From NCBI GenBank assembly GCA_013001045.1, contig JABDNG010000064.1, forward strand, positions 41,504 through 105,503: a DNA stretch of 64,000 nucleotides. Direction: 5' to 3'. The position numbers and the translations under genes are program-made. Below, in pieces: positions 56,491 to 64,000 of this stretch. Source of the stretch: Woeseiaceae bacterium. GTDB lineage: Bacteria; Pseudomonadota; Gammaproteobacteria; Steroidobacterales; Woeseiaceae. Position 1 is the first letter of the stretch, and each line of letters starts with the position of its first letter. The notes below the pieces were generated by a model. The model was not told the origin of the DNA and did no database searches. It saw nothing but the letters and a program-made list of their open reading frames with translations.

Positions 56491-57993
56491 ATGAGTCTCG
56501 CTATTCTGCATTGCCGCGCGCAATACGGCATCGCGGCACCGCCCGTGACTATCGAGGTCTTTCTTTCGGGCGGACTACCGGCGTTCACGATCGTTGGTAT
56601 GGCGGAAACGGCGGTACGCGAGAGCAAGGACCGGGTGCGTGGCGCGCTGTTGAGTTCCGGCTTCGAGTTTCCGCAGCAACGCATCACCATAAGCCTGGGT
56701 CCCGCGGACATGCGCAAGACGGGTGGGCGCTACGATCTCGCCATTGCGCTTGGAATCCTCGCTGCCCGTAAACAATTTCCCAGGGCCGCCCTGTCCAATG
56801 TCGAGTTCTACGGCGAACTTGCGTTGAGCGGTGAGTTACGCCCGGTACCCGCCATGTTGCCGGCTATTCTGAAAGCGCGTGATGCGGGTCGGGCAGTCGT
56901 GCTACCCGCACAGAATCGAGCCGAAGCCGCGCTCGCCAAAGCCGAGGTGTTCCCGGCTTCATCCTTGCTGGAGGTCACGGCGCATCTTGGCGGGCGAGCA
57001 CCCATTGCTCCTCTCGAACAAGCGGTGCCAAATGAGCAGGCACCGACAGCGCACGACCTGGTTGACGTCAAGGGCCAGCAGCATGCGAAACGCGCGCTCG
57101 AAATCGCAGCGGCCGGCGGCCACAATCTCTTGTTCATCGGCCCACCAGGCACCGGCAAGAGCATGCTGGCGCGCCGGTTGCCCGGAATATTGCCGTCGAT
57201 GAGTGAGGTCGAGGCGCTCGAAACGGCGGCGATCGATTCGGTGCTGGGCAAACCGCTTGATCTCTCAGGTTGGCGGCGGCGACCGTTTCGGGCGCCACAT
57301 CACACGGCTTCCGCCGCGGCGCTTGTGGGTGGTGGTCACGTCCCGCGACCCGGCGAGGTATCCCGGGCACACAACGGCGTCCTGTTCCTCGACGAGTTGC
57401 CCGAATTCAATCGCAACGTGCTCGAGGCATTGCGCGAGCCGATGGAAACCGGCGCCATAACGATATCGCGTGCCGCACGACAAGCCGAGTTTCCGGCGAA
57501 ATTTCAGCTCATTGCGGCCATGAATCCCTGTCCCTGCGGTTACCTCGGAGACAGTCAGGCCGATTGCCGTTGCAGTGGCGATCGTGTCGCAAATTATCGG
57601 GGCAAAGTGTCGGGGCCGCTGCTTGATCGAATTGACCTGCATGTCGAAGTGATGCGCCCCTCGACCACGGTACTAAGGTCGGACAATGCGGGCGCCGACG
57701 ACAGCACGACGGTCGCGAGGCGCGTCAGGGGTGCCTGGTGTTTGCAGATGCAGCGATCAGGAATGCGCAACTCACAGCTGCAGGGCGAACAACTTGCCGA
57801 ACATTGTGATGCGGATGATCGATGCTGGGTACTACTCGAGAATGCAGCCGAGCAGTTCAATTTGTCGGCGCGCGCGCATCAGCGCGTGCTTCGGGTCTCG
57901 CGAACGATCACGGACCTTGCCCAAGAAACGAAGATCGCGCCTCCGCATGTCGCGGAAGCGTTGTCATTGCGCTGCCTGGATCGGCGCTCCTGA
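56491..57993 (+). CDS. comM: ComM/YifB family Mg-chelatase-like AAA+ helicase
   Basis: A 500-residue AAA+ protein. The N-terminal Lon-like subdomain starts GGLPAFTIVGMAETAVRESK; Walker A is GPPGTGKSMLARRLPGILP, Walker B LFLDELPEF, and a zinc-binding C-terminal insert shows MNPCPCGYLGD with CRCSGD. ComM drives branch migration during natural transformation in Vibrio. Presence suggests, but does not prove, natural competence. Converges on a cytochrome c gene with a seven-base gap. Confidence 0.95.
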   Translation: MSLAILHCRAQYGIAAPPVTIEVFLSGGLPAFTIVGMAETAVRESKDRVRGALLSSGFEFPQQRITISLGPADMRKTGGRYDLAIALGILAARKQFPRAALSNVEFYGELALSGELRPVPAMLPAILKARDAGRAVVLPAQNRAEAALAKAEVFPASSLLEVTAHLGGRAPIAPLEQAVPNEQAPTAHDLVDVKGQQHAKRALEIAAAGGHNLLFIGPPGTGKSMLARRLPGILPSMSEVEALETAAIDSVLGKPLDLSGWRRRPFRAPHHTASAAALVGGGHVPRPGEVSRAHNGVLFLDELPEFNRNVLEALREPMETGAITISRAARQAEFPAKFQLIAAMNPCPCGYLGDSQADCRCSGDRVANYRGKVSGPLLDRIDLHVEVMRPSTTVLRSDNAGADDSTTVARRVRGAWCLQMQRSGMRNSQLQGEQLAEHCDADDRCWVLLENAAEQFNLSARAHQRVLRVSRTITDLAQETKIAPPHVAEALSLRCLDRRS

Positions 57994-58000
57994 AGGGAGG

Positions 58001-58513
58001 CTACTGCGACTCGTTAACCATGTAATCGACGGCGTCCGCGATTTCACCATCCGAAAGATCCGTGCGGCCGCCTTTCGCCGGCATGTAGCCGGCCGAACCG
58101 GTGTAGCCCTCAATCGCATGTCGCGTCAATACGTCGATACCCTGTGCGATTCGCGGTGCCCATACCGCCGCGTCACCAACAACTGGGGCGCCGCCTACGC
58201 CCGCCGCATGGCAGGCGAGACAAGCCGAGTTGTAGACCTGCGGGCCCGTCATTGCGGTTGCGACGGGTTCGGGCTCTACCACAGCCGTGACGGTCGGTGC
58301 CGGAGCGTCATGTTCTTCGCCGGGCAGGTATACGTCACCGACCGGGCGAATGCGTTCATGCACGGCCGCTTGATATTCGTCGGCGTCGCGCGTGTAAACA
58401 CCCTGTGTCAGGTCTGACATCTTCATTGCCAGAACGAGAATCGCGAGTGCGACTGCGGCAAGAACGCCTATGACGAGGGAGTACATGTCAAAAAAACTCT
58501 GATCCCGACTCAA
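58001..58513 (-). CDS. Membrane-anchored cytochrome c5-like protein
   Basis: A 170-residue protein with an N-terminal membrane helix (about 11-31), a Pro/Glu-rich linker and one class I cytochrome c domain. The haem site is CLACH (SACLACHAAGVGGAPVVG), and the methionine ligand is probably in GYMPAKGG. This pattern fits the c5 group, which donates electrons to terminal oxidases in the periplasm. The start is TTG at 58513 with CGGAG eight bases upstream; ATG at 58486 is the alternative. Confidence 0.88.
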   Translation of the reverse strand: MSRDQSFFDMYSLVIGVLAAVALAILVLAMKMSDLTQGVYTRDADEYQAAVHERIRPVGDVYLPGEEHDAPAPTVTAVVEPEPVATAMTGPQVYNSACLACHAAGVGGAPVVGDAAVWAPRIAQGIDVLTRHAIEGYTGSAGYMPAKGGRTDLSDGEIADAVDYMVNESQ

Positions 58514-58586
58514 GTTACTGCTCCGAAGCTTGATGGCCTGATTTGGCCGGACGACGTGTCCGGCAATGGCGGGCGATTATATCTCA

Positions 58587-59768
58587 TCAGCGCGATTCCG
58601 CGAGCGTTTCGAGCATCAGCCCCATGAGCTCTTCAGCGAAGACGGCGGCGGCCTGGCGCGCGGCCTCTCTGTCAGTCTCGTCGCCGACCTCGTAAGTCGC
58701 CGATGGCACGCCGTAGCGACGGTACATGTAGTTCTTTCCGACAACGGGGTTTTCCCCCGGTCCGGCGTCATTCGTAAATGCGTAGTCGCTGAGCCGCGGC
58801 GCGGCTCGGGAAAACCACCTCTCAAAGAAATTCGGGGGGTCTGTGGGCACAGTCTCGTCTTGCGTATAAAACACGTTTCGATCGGTCGAGTGAAAGTCCA
58901 GGAAAACGCGAATCCTTTTGCCTTCCGCATCAAGCCGGTCCAGCAACTCGCCGACCATGCGAGTCTCAGGCTGTTTGAAGACGCCCCAGTCACGGTTGAG
59001 ATCGGTGCTGCCGCGGTTATGGCGCCAGTTTCCGTCAAGTACGCCGTCCGGGTTCAGTAATGGTATGGCGATGATTTGAAACTGCGTACGAAAGCGTCTT
59101 GCCACTTCGGTATTGGCAAGTAATGTTTCGGTGAAGGAAAAGAATCCGAATGCACCGGAAACCTCAGGAGGATGCTGACGGCCGACCAGGAACAGGACGT
59201 CCTTCGCCGACGGGTTGCTGACAAGGTAGCGAATGGGTTGCTCGGCCATCGAGTAGCCGAGTAACTCCAGTTCGGCGTCGGTCCGCTCCGCAGTATGCGA
59301 GGTCCAGACCTCGTAGATTGCTGGCATCACGAGTTCCTGCGCCGATACCCAGACGGCATCGGTTCCGAGCGGCACGATTATCGTTGCGAGCGAGCCGTCG
59401 TCGGACACTTGCACGTTTTTCTCGTCAAGCGCAGACCAGCTCAGGCTGTCGGTACTGATTTTCGGAATGTAGCGGTGTTTGTGGTTGGTGTAGTGCAAAG
59501 AGATAACTGCTGTCGTCGCTTCAAAAGGGTCGAGTTGGAACGAATACCACGGACTGGGATTGATGTAGCCGGCGTCTTCAGGACGTATCGAAAGTCGCAC
59601 GTGGTCTGCCGCAACCACTTCGCACCGACCACGGCGTGCACCGCCAAAGCCGTCGACGACCGTGAACGACGCCGTTTTGCACGGTGTGCCGGCGTCGAAT
59701 ACAGGAGCCTGCGTTACGCATGCGCCCAGCAAGAGAACAAGAGTGACGGAAGCGGCTTTTCTGAACAT
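58587..59768 (-). CDS. M14 family zinc carboxypeptidase, lipoprotein
   Basis: A 393-residue exported peptidase. The signal segment ends in a lipobox LLGAC with C17, so it is probably an outer-membrane or periplasmic lipoprotein. A beta-rich N-terminal domain precedes the M14 catalytic domain with zinc ligands in GRQHPPE (H and E) and FLDFHSTD (H), NRDW with substrate-binding residues, and the catalytic glutamate in YEVGDET. It probably removes C-terminal residues from peptides or peptidoglycan stems. ATG at 59768 is preferred to the longer frame. Eight bases after the dadA-like gene. Confidence 0.9.
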   Translation of the reverse strand: MFRKAASVTLVLLLGACVTQAPVFDAGTPCKTASFTVVDGFGGARRGRCEVVAADHVRLSIRPEDAGYINPSPWYSFQLDPFEATTAVISLHYTNHKHRYIPKISTDSLSWSALDEKNVQVSDDGSLATIIVPLGTDAVWVSAQELVMPAIYEVWTSHTAERTDAELELLGYSMAEQPIRYLVSNPSAKDVLFLVGRQHPPEVSGAFGFFSFTETLLANTEVARRFRTQFQIIAIPLLNPDGVLDGNWRHNRGSTDLNRDWGVFKQPETRMVGELLDRLDAEGKRIRVFLDFHSTDRNVFYTQDETVPTDPPNFFERWFSRAAPRLSDYAFTNDAGPGENPVVGKNYMYRRYGVPSATYEVGDETDREAARQAAAVFAEELMGLMLETLAESR

Positions 59769-59776
59769 GGTTTGCC

Positions 59777-60994
59777 TTATTCTTTTCGAGGTGACGAAAC
59801 GATCGAATGAGCGATGTCGTGACCTGACGCGCACGCCAGGGTCCAGCCAAGCATGCCATGGCCCGTATTCAGATACAGGCCCTCTATACGGGATGGCCCC
59901 ACAAGCGGTTGACCGTTGGGTGTCATCGGCCGAAAGCCACCCCAGGTTGTTCGTTCACTACTCTCGTAGTCGGCGGCGAGTGGCGCGGCGTCGCGGGCAA
60001 CGGCCAGTAAGGTATCGATGCGTTCCGAGTCCCGTTCGCTGCCAAGCCCCTTGAAGTCGGCGAAGCCCGCGATTCGCAAGTCGCCGTTCATGCGACTGAA
60101 TACTATTTTTTTGTTCAGGACCGTGACACTTGCTTGAGGCGCCGCATCGCGTGCCGGCAGCGTCACGCTGTAACCCTTTACGGGATAGACGTGCGGATTG
60201 ATGCCGACAGACTTAAGGAGTTGTCCGCTCCAGGCGCCGTTACACACAACGACGGCGTCTGCCGACAGTCTTCCTTGCGCCAGTTCTATAGACTGAAGAC
60301 GATTCCCCTCTTTGTGCAAACGCTTGACGGTCTCGCTCAGCCTGAAGGCAACGCGTCCGGATTTTTCGAGCATTTTTTTCAGTCCGACCGTAAACAGGCG
60401 TGAGTCGGCAACGGAGTCTCTCTGCGAGTACACGGCAGCAGTAAAGTTCTCGTCCATGCTGGCGAGTGCAGGCTCGATTTCGATAGCAGCCTGCCGGCTC
60501 AATACGTCGGTCTCGCAGCCGAGTTGCATCTTGAGTGCCGCATTGGCTCGTGCTTCGCGAACATCCGCCCCCGAATGCAGGAGCACCAGCTTGCCGGCCG
60601 CACGGTGTGAAAACTCGAACGGCACTCGCTTGTGCAATTCCTGCATCAATGTTTCGGATCGCAATGCAGCCTTCAAGACAGCCAGGGTATTCTGTTGCGC
60701 GCGCCGATTTGTGCATTGCGACAGGAATCGCAGTCCCCACGGAATCAGCTCGGGCGTGAGTCGTACGCGATAGCCGCGATCGCGGCCGGCGACGATGCCC
60801 GGAATCCTGAAGAGAAACCGTGGTTTCGCCAGCGCGTCGGTAAAGCTGTAGGAGAGTTGTCCGGCGTTCGCGTAGCTTGCGCCACGCGCAACATCGGATG
60901 CACGATCGACGACCGTAACCTGGCATCCGAGTTCAGACAGGTAATACGCGGTGGTTACACCGATAACTCCGGCGCCAATGACGACGACGTGCAT
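59777..60994 (-). CDS. dadA: D-amino acid dehydrogenase-like FAD oxidoreductase
   Basis: A 405-residue FAD enzyme that oxidises D-amino acids to 2-oxo acids and passes electrons to the respiratory chain. The FAD site is VVVIGAGVIGVTTAYYL (residues 3-19), and the DadA-like markers NAGQLSYSF, NGAWSGQLL, YPVKGYSVTLP and TGHGMLGWTLACASG are present. No alanine racemase (dadX) is adjacent; instead an M14 peptidase follows eight bases later. The product may feed on D-amino acids released from peptidoglycan or peptides, which is inference. Confidence 0.9.
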   Translation of the reverse strand: MHVVVIGAGVIGVTTAYYLSELGCQVTVVDRASDVARGASYANAGQLSYSFTDALAKPRFLFRIPGIVAGRDRGYRVRLTPELIPWGLRFLSQCTNRRAQQNTLAVLKAALRSETLMQELHKRVPFEFSHRAAGKLVLLHSGADVREARANAALKMQLGCETDVLSRQAAIEIEPALASMDENFTAAVYSQRDSVADSRLFTVGLKKMLEKSGRVAFRLSETVKRLHKEGNRLQSIELAQGRLSADAVVVCNGAWSGQLLKSVGINPHVYPVKGYSVTLPARDAAPQASVTVLNKKIVFSRMNGDLRIAGFADFKGLGSERDSERIDTLLAVARDAAPLAADYESSERTTWGGFRPMTPNGQPLVGPSRIEGLYLNTGHGMLGWTLACASGHDIAHSIVSSPRKE

Positions 60995-61071
60995 AGAGCA
61001 TCCTTGAGAATTCTGACAGCTGGAGATTCGCTGCTAGTATAACCAGAGGTCTCGCAACAAAGACGCACCTT

Positions 61072-63081
61072 ATGAAGCTCGCTTTAGTCACATTGGCCGT
61101 TGCTGGCTTGGCACTGAGCAACATTGCTGTTGCCAGTCCAGTGGACGTACGGGGTCGTATTGTCGACGAGGCGGGAGTTGCCATTGCTGGCGCCATCGTT
61201 GCGGTAGGAAACGTCTCGCACGATGTTGGCGCTGATGGCGAGTTCAATTTTGCACTGGACTCGCCAACGACCATTAGCCTGCGCGTGGCAGCGCCTGGTT
61301 ATTACACGTTCTTGCATACACTGCATCGTTCTGACTTTGTTATGGGACGTCCGGCCGTTGTGCCTGACATCGAACTGGTTGAGAAAAAATCGGGGCGCAC
61401 ACTTATGGTGTTCGCAGGCGACGCAATGCTTAGCCGCCGTTATTTCGAGCCGCGGGCCGGCGAGCCGACGCTGGTACGGCGAGCAAGCGTTCTTGGCGAC
61501 GGCAAGCAGTTACTCATGCACGTGCAGCCTTACATCGAGCTTGCAGATGTCGCATCGGTGAATATGGAGACGCAGCTTTCGAATGAAATGCTGACCAATC
61601 CTGTCCCCAAGTCCGTGACGTTTTATTCGCCACTTGAGTTGGCAGAATTGCTGCAATGGGCCGGTTTTGACTACGTGGCGCTCGGCAACAATCACCTCTA
61701 CGATTATCGTGACGCGGGCTTACGTTCGACTTTCGACGCGTTGGCGGCGACCGAACTCGCCTACTCTGGCGCCGGCTTCAATGAGGAGCAAGCGCGTAAA
61801 CCGGCGAGCCTGGTAATCGACGGCCGTGATCACCACTTCCTGAGTTACGTCGGCTGGCCCGGTACATTCGCGCCAACCCAGGTTGCAAGAGGATCGAAAG
61901 GCGGAGCAGCGCTCGGCGATTCAGCGTTCATCACACAAGATCTCGGCGCATTACCCGCCGATGCGATATCGGTACTGCAGCTGCACGCAGGCCTGGAATA
62001 TGCCGAGACACCGGCACTCTCAGAGCGAACAACGCTTCGCCAGGCGATCAGGGACGGAGCGGATATCGCGATCGGTCATCATCCGCACGTGCTGCAGGGG
62101 TTCGAGATATACCGCGATCGCCTCATCGCTTACTCACTCGGCAATTTTCTGTTCGATCAATACCACTACGCGACCCAGCTCGGCATGCTGCTTTATGTCT
62201 GGATGGATGGGGACGAACTGCATCGCGCCGAGGCTGTGCCCCTGCACATCAACGGCTACCTGCCAACGCCGGCAACGGGACTGTTTCGATACGCGGTGCT
62301 GGCGCGATTGGCACGGCTGACCGACTCGAGTGTCTGCATGCGGGCCAGCGGATTTCACGCCGTCGTCGACTCATGCGATGGCAAAGCGCGGGCGCCGACA
62401 GCTGTCACAATCGACGATTCCACGAGTAGCGCTCCCATGCACCTCAGAAGCCTGGGGGCGTCACCTTTGCAGGCGTTGAAAGTCGAATCAGCTGATCGGC
62501 CGTATCGGCTGGGGCTCGATCTGCTCAATCGCGGTGATTTCGAGTATGCCCGCTTATATGGCGCGCATGACCGGACCTGGATCGTGGGTAGCAATGCCTC
62601 GCTCAGGACGGGTGACAACAAGCTACTGGAAATTCGTGTGCCGGCTGGCGGGCAAGCCGTTCGCAGCGGCATGAAAGTCTTCGAACGCGTTTTTACTTTG
62701 TCCAATCCTGCCACCGTTAGCGGTCGTATCAAGGTAGACGGAGATGTGAGGGTTCGATTCATGCTGCAGCGTCGTCGCGCGATGGATACGCTCGAGGACG
62801 CGCTGGTCGGTGGGCCCATCAGGCAGATCGGCATGTGGCAGGGCTCAAGCACAGATTGGGCGGATTTCTCGTTCGACCATAACCAGCCGAGGGTTGCGAC
62901 GCGTGCCGTGCGACTGCTGCTCGAAGTCGAGGACGTATCGCCCGAAAAACAAGGTGCGACCGTCTCACTTGACGATTTGGCGTGGGTGGAGTGGCGCACG
63001 CCGTGGATAGGGCCGGACGATGCCGACATTGACGCTGAATTCGCTACGCACCTTATGTTACATTTGAAACCGAATCGTTGA
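61072..63081 (+). CDS. CapA-like metallophosphatase-fold protein with N- and C-terminal extensions
   Basis: A 669-residue exported protein. A signal peptide (cleavage after AVA near residue 21) precedes a carboxypeptidase-regulatory-like beta domain (about 23-100, VRGRIVDEAGVAIAGAIVAVG). The CapA/PgsA domain follows (about 108-400) with VFAGDAML, VNMETQLS, GNNHLYDY, LQLHAGLEY, GHHPHVLQGFEIY and YSLGNFLFDQ. The last 270 residues are beta-rich and unassigned. CapA proteins take part in poly-gamma-glutamate synthesis or modification; no capB/capC is here, so another substrate is likely. Divergent from dadA. Confidence 0.85.
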   Translation: MKLALVTLAVAGLALSNIAVASPVDVRGRIVDEAGVAIAGAIVAVGNVSHDVGADGEFNFALDSPTTISLRVAAPGYYTFLHTLHRSDFVMGRPAVVPDIELVEKKSGRTLMVFAGDAMLSRRYFEPRAGEPTLVRRASVLGDGKQLLMHVQPYIELADVASVNMETQLSNEMLTNPVPKSVTFYSPLELAELLQWAGFDYVALGNNHLYDYRDAGLRSTFDALAATELAYSGAGFNEEQARKPASLVIDGRDHHFLSYVGWPGTFAPTQVARGSKGGAALGDSAFITQDLGALPADAISVLQLHAGLEYAETPALSERTTLRQAIRDGADIAIGHHPHVLQGFEIYRDRLIAYSLGNFLFDQYHYATQLGMLLYVWMDGDELHRAEAVPLHINGYLPTPATGLFRYAVLARLARLTDSSVCMRASGFHAVVDSCDGKARAPTAVTIDDSTSSAPMHLRSLGASPLQALKVESADRPYRLGLDLLNRGDFEYARLYGAHDRTWIVGSNASLRTGDNKLLEIRVPAGGQAVRSGMKVFERVFTLSNPATVSGRIKVDGDVRVRFMLQRRRAMDTLEDALVGGPIRQIGMWQGSSTDWADFSFDHNQPRVATRAVRLLLEVEDVSPEKQGATVSLDDLAWVEWRTPWIGPDDADIDAEFATHLMLHLKPNR

Positions 63082-63188
63082 TCCATCGAATAGTGTTTTT
63101 GTTAGACTGATTCCACTACAAAGAGCCATCGCAAGCCCGGCTCAATAATCGGTTCAAGCCGAAGAATCAGAAAGCTAAGGGGGATGTC

Positions 63189-64000
63189 ATGCTTATTTCG
63201 AAGTTACGCCACATTGGCGGCCGTTCCGTGCTGTTCATTCTAAGTTCATTGGCGCTGACACTGGCGGCGGCACCGGCTGCTGCTCAGGAAGACGACGACG
63301 ATATCGAAGAGATCACCGTCACCGGAACGCAGATCAAAGGTGCCGCTATTTCCGGGGCGCTGCCGGTATCGATTATTTCGGTGGCAGACATCGAGGCCTA
63401 CGGCATCGACTCCGGCGACGAGCTGCTGGATCTCATGCCCGAGAACGGCAATAACTTCTTCAACGAAGCTGAGAGCATCAGCGGCGGCGTCAACTCGGCC
63501 CGAGGCGACGTCGGTGCTTTCAACCTGCGCAGCATGGGCACAGGTAATACCCTTGTTCTGTTGAACGGTCGCCGCCTGGTACTCGCGCCCCAGTATCAAA
63601 CCGAGGAGATTGGCGGCAGCTTTGTTCCGGTCAACACGGTCAACTCGAACACGATTCCTGTCTTTGGTGTAGAGCGTGTTGAAGTGCTGCGTGAAGGCGC
63701 GTCGGCCATTTACGGCGCAGACGCCGTCGCCGGTGTTGTAAACACCGTACTGAGATCGGACCTCGAAGGTTTCGCGATTCGGACCAAGTTCAGCGAGTAC
63801 GATCATGTTCCTCGTAACGACACCAACGTAACGCTGGAATGGGGCAAGAACTTCAACGGCGGTGCGACTAATGTAGGCGTGTTCGTTAACTACCTCGACC
63901 GGGGCCGCGTCAATTCACAGGATGAGGCTCGCTGGGCAGACGCCGATTTTCGTTATCGAATTCCCGAGGGCTCGCCGTGGGAAGGCAATACGTCGTTTCG
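63189..64000 (+). CDS. TonB-dependent receptor, 3' end cut by window
   Basis: An outer-membrane active transporter, 270 residues visible. A signal peptide ends near residue 32 (APAAAQ), a TonB-box-like segment (DIEEITVTGTQI) follows, and then the plug domain with GVNSARGDVGAFNLRSMG, TLVLLNGRR, VERVEVLREGASAIYGADAVAGVVN. The barrel is only begun at the window end. The start ATG at 63189 follows AAGGGGG. The plug style is like receptors for oligosaccharides and peptides, but the substrate is not shown. 107 bases after the CapA-like gene on the same strand. Confidence 0.92.
   Translation, partial: MLISKLRHIGGRSVLFILSSLALTLAAAPAAAQEDDDDIEEITVTGTQIKGAAISGALPVSIISVADIEAYGIDSGDELLDLMPENGNNFFNEAESISGGVNSARGDVGAFNLRSMGTGNTLVLLNGRRLVLAPQYQTEEIGGSFVPVNTVNSNTIPVFGVERVEVLREGASAIYGADAVAGVVNTVLRSDLEGFAIRTKFSEYDHVPRNDTNVTLEWGKNFNGGATNVGVFVNYLDRGRVNSQDEARWADADFRYRIPEGSPWEGNTSF

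Overview
The window is a GC-rich, gene-dense, chromosomal segment of a gammaproteobacterium. Supporting gene orders are ubiE-ubiJ-ubiB, hslV-hslU, dapF-DUF484-xerC, algZ-algR-hemC-hemD-hemX-hemY, ftsY-ftsE-ftsX-rpoH, rpmB-rpmG and TorF-glnK-amtB. A Gram-negative dedicated sortase system, a TonB-dependent receptor and an OmcA/MtrC-type multihaem cytochrome point to a marine or sediment heterotroph. A Woeseia/Chromatiales-like lineage is a guess, not shown. I see no rRNA, tRNA, prophage, insertion sequence or CRISPR array. No gene-free stretch exceeds about 260 bp.

Layout. 1-4.9 kb: glutamate synthase gltB (5' end cut by the window) and gltD. 4.9-7.0 kb: an orphan ParA ATPase, a 58-residue zinc-ribbon protein and a Gfo/Idh/MocA oxidoreductase. 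7.0-12.5 kb: the proteobacterial dedicated sortase system, with kinase and regulator on the minus strand and, divergently, a VIT/VWA substrate and its class GN sortase. 12.5-18.7 kb: NUDIX hydrolase, SRPBCC protein, two MATE-type transporters, thioesterase, glutaryl-CoA-type dehydrogenase and a DUF962 membrane protein. 18.9-23.6 kb: OmpA-type lipoprotein, DUF3465 protein, rpoH under a perfect CIRCE operator, and ftsX/ftsE/ftsY. 23.7-32.4 kb: rsmD, coaD, mutM, rpmG, rpmB, radC, coaBC, dut, pyrE, xth, an AmpG-like permease and a Rieske protein. 32.4-37.9 kb: a long imperfect inverted repeat, a small acidic protein, trmB, an acyltransferase, an FkbM methyltransferase and a decahaem lipoprotein cytochrome with a collagen-like linker. 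37.9-45.3 kb: one long minus-strand run dapF-DUF484-xerC-hslV-hslU-ubiE-ubiJ-ubiB. 45.4-52.8 kb: a second orphan ParA, then the haem/AlgZR run. 52.9-56.1 kb: a DUF4124 protein and TorF-glnK-amtB behind a sigma-54 promoter and an NtrC-like site. 56.2-64 kb: ubiK, comM, cytochrome c5, M14 peptidase, D-amino acid dehydrogenase, CapA-like protein and the start of a TonB-dependent receptor.

The genes connect in several themes. Nitrogen assimilation is covered by gltBD and TorF-glnK-amtB. Ubiquinone synthesis is covered by ubiE, ubiJ, ubiB and ubiK. Tetrapyrrole synthesis and c-type cytochromes are covered by hemC, hemD, hemX and hemY with the decahaem protein and c5. Heat-shock and proteolysis control is covered by rpoH with CIRCE and hslVU. 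The last genes (TonB receptor, CapA-like, M14 peptidase, D-amino acid dehydrogenase) may serve uptake and breakdown of peptide or peptidoglycan-derived material; this is inference from proximity.

The most noteworthy items are the sortase cluster with an FPATA sorting motif, the orphan decahaem cytochrome whose collagen-like segment is encoded by a 9-bp tandem repeat, the CIRCE element on rpoH, the sigma-54/NtrC control region, two related orphan ParA proteins, and the long inverted repeat at 32.4-32.6 kb.
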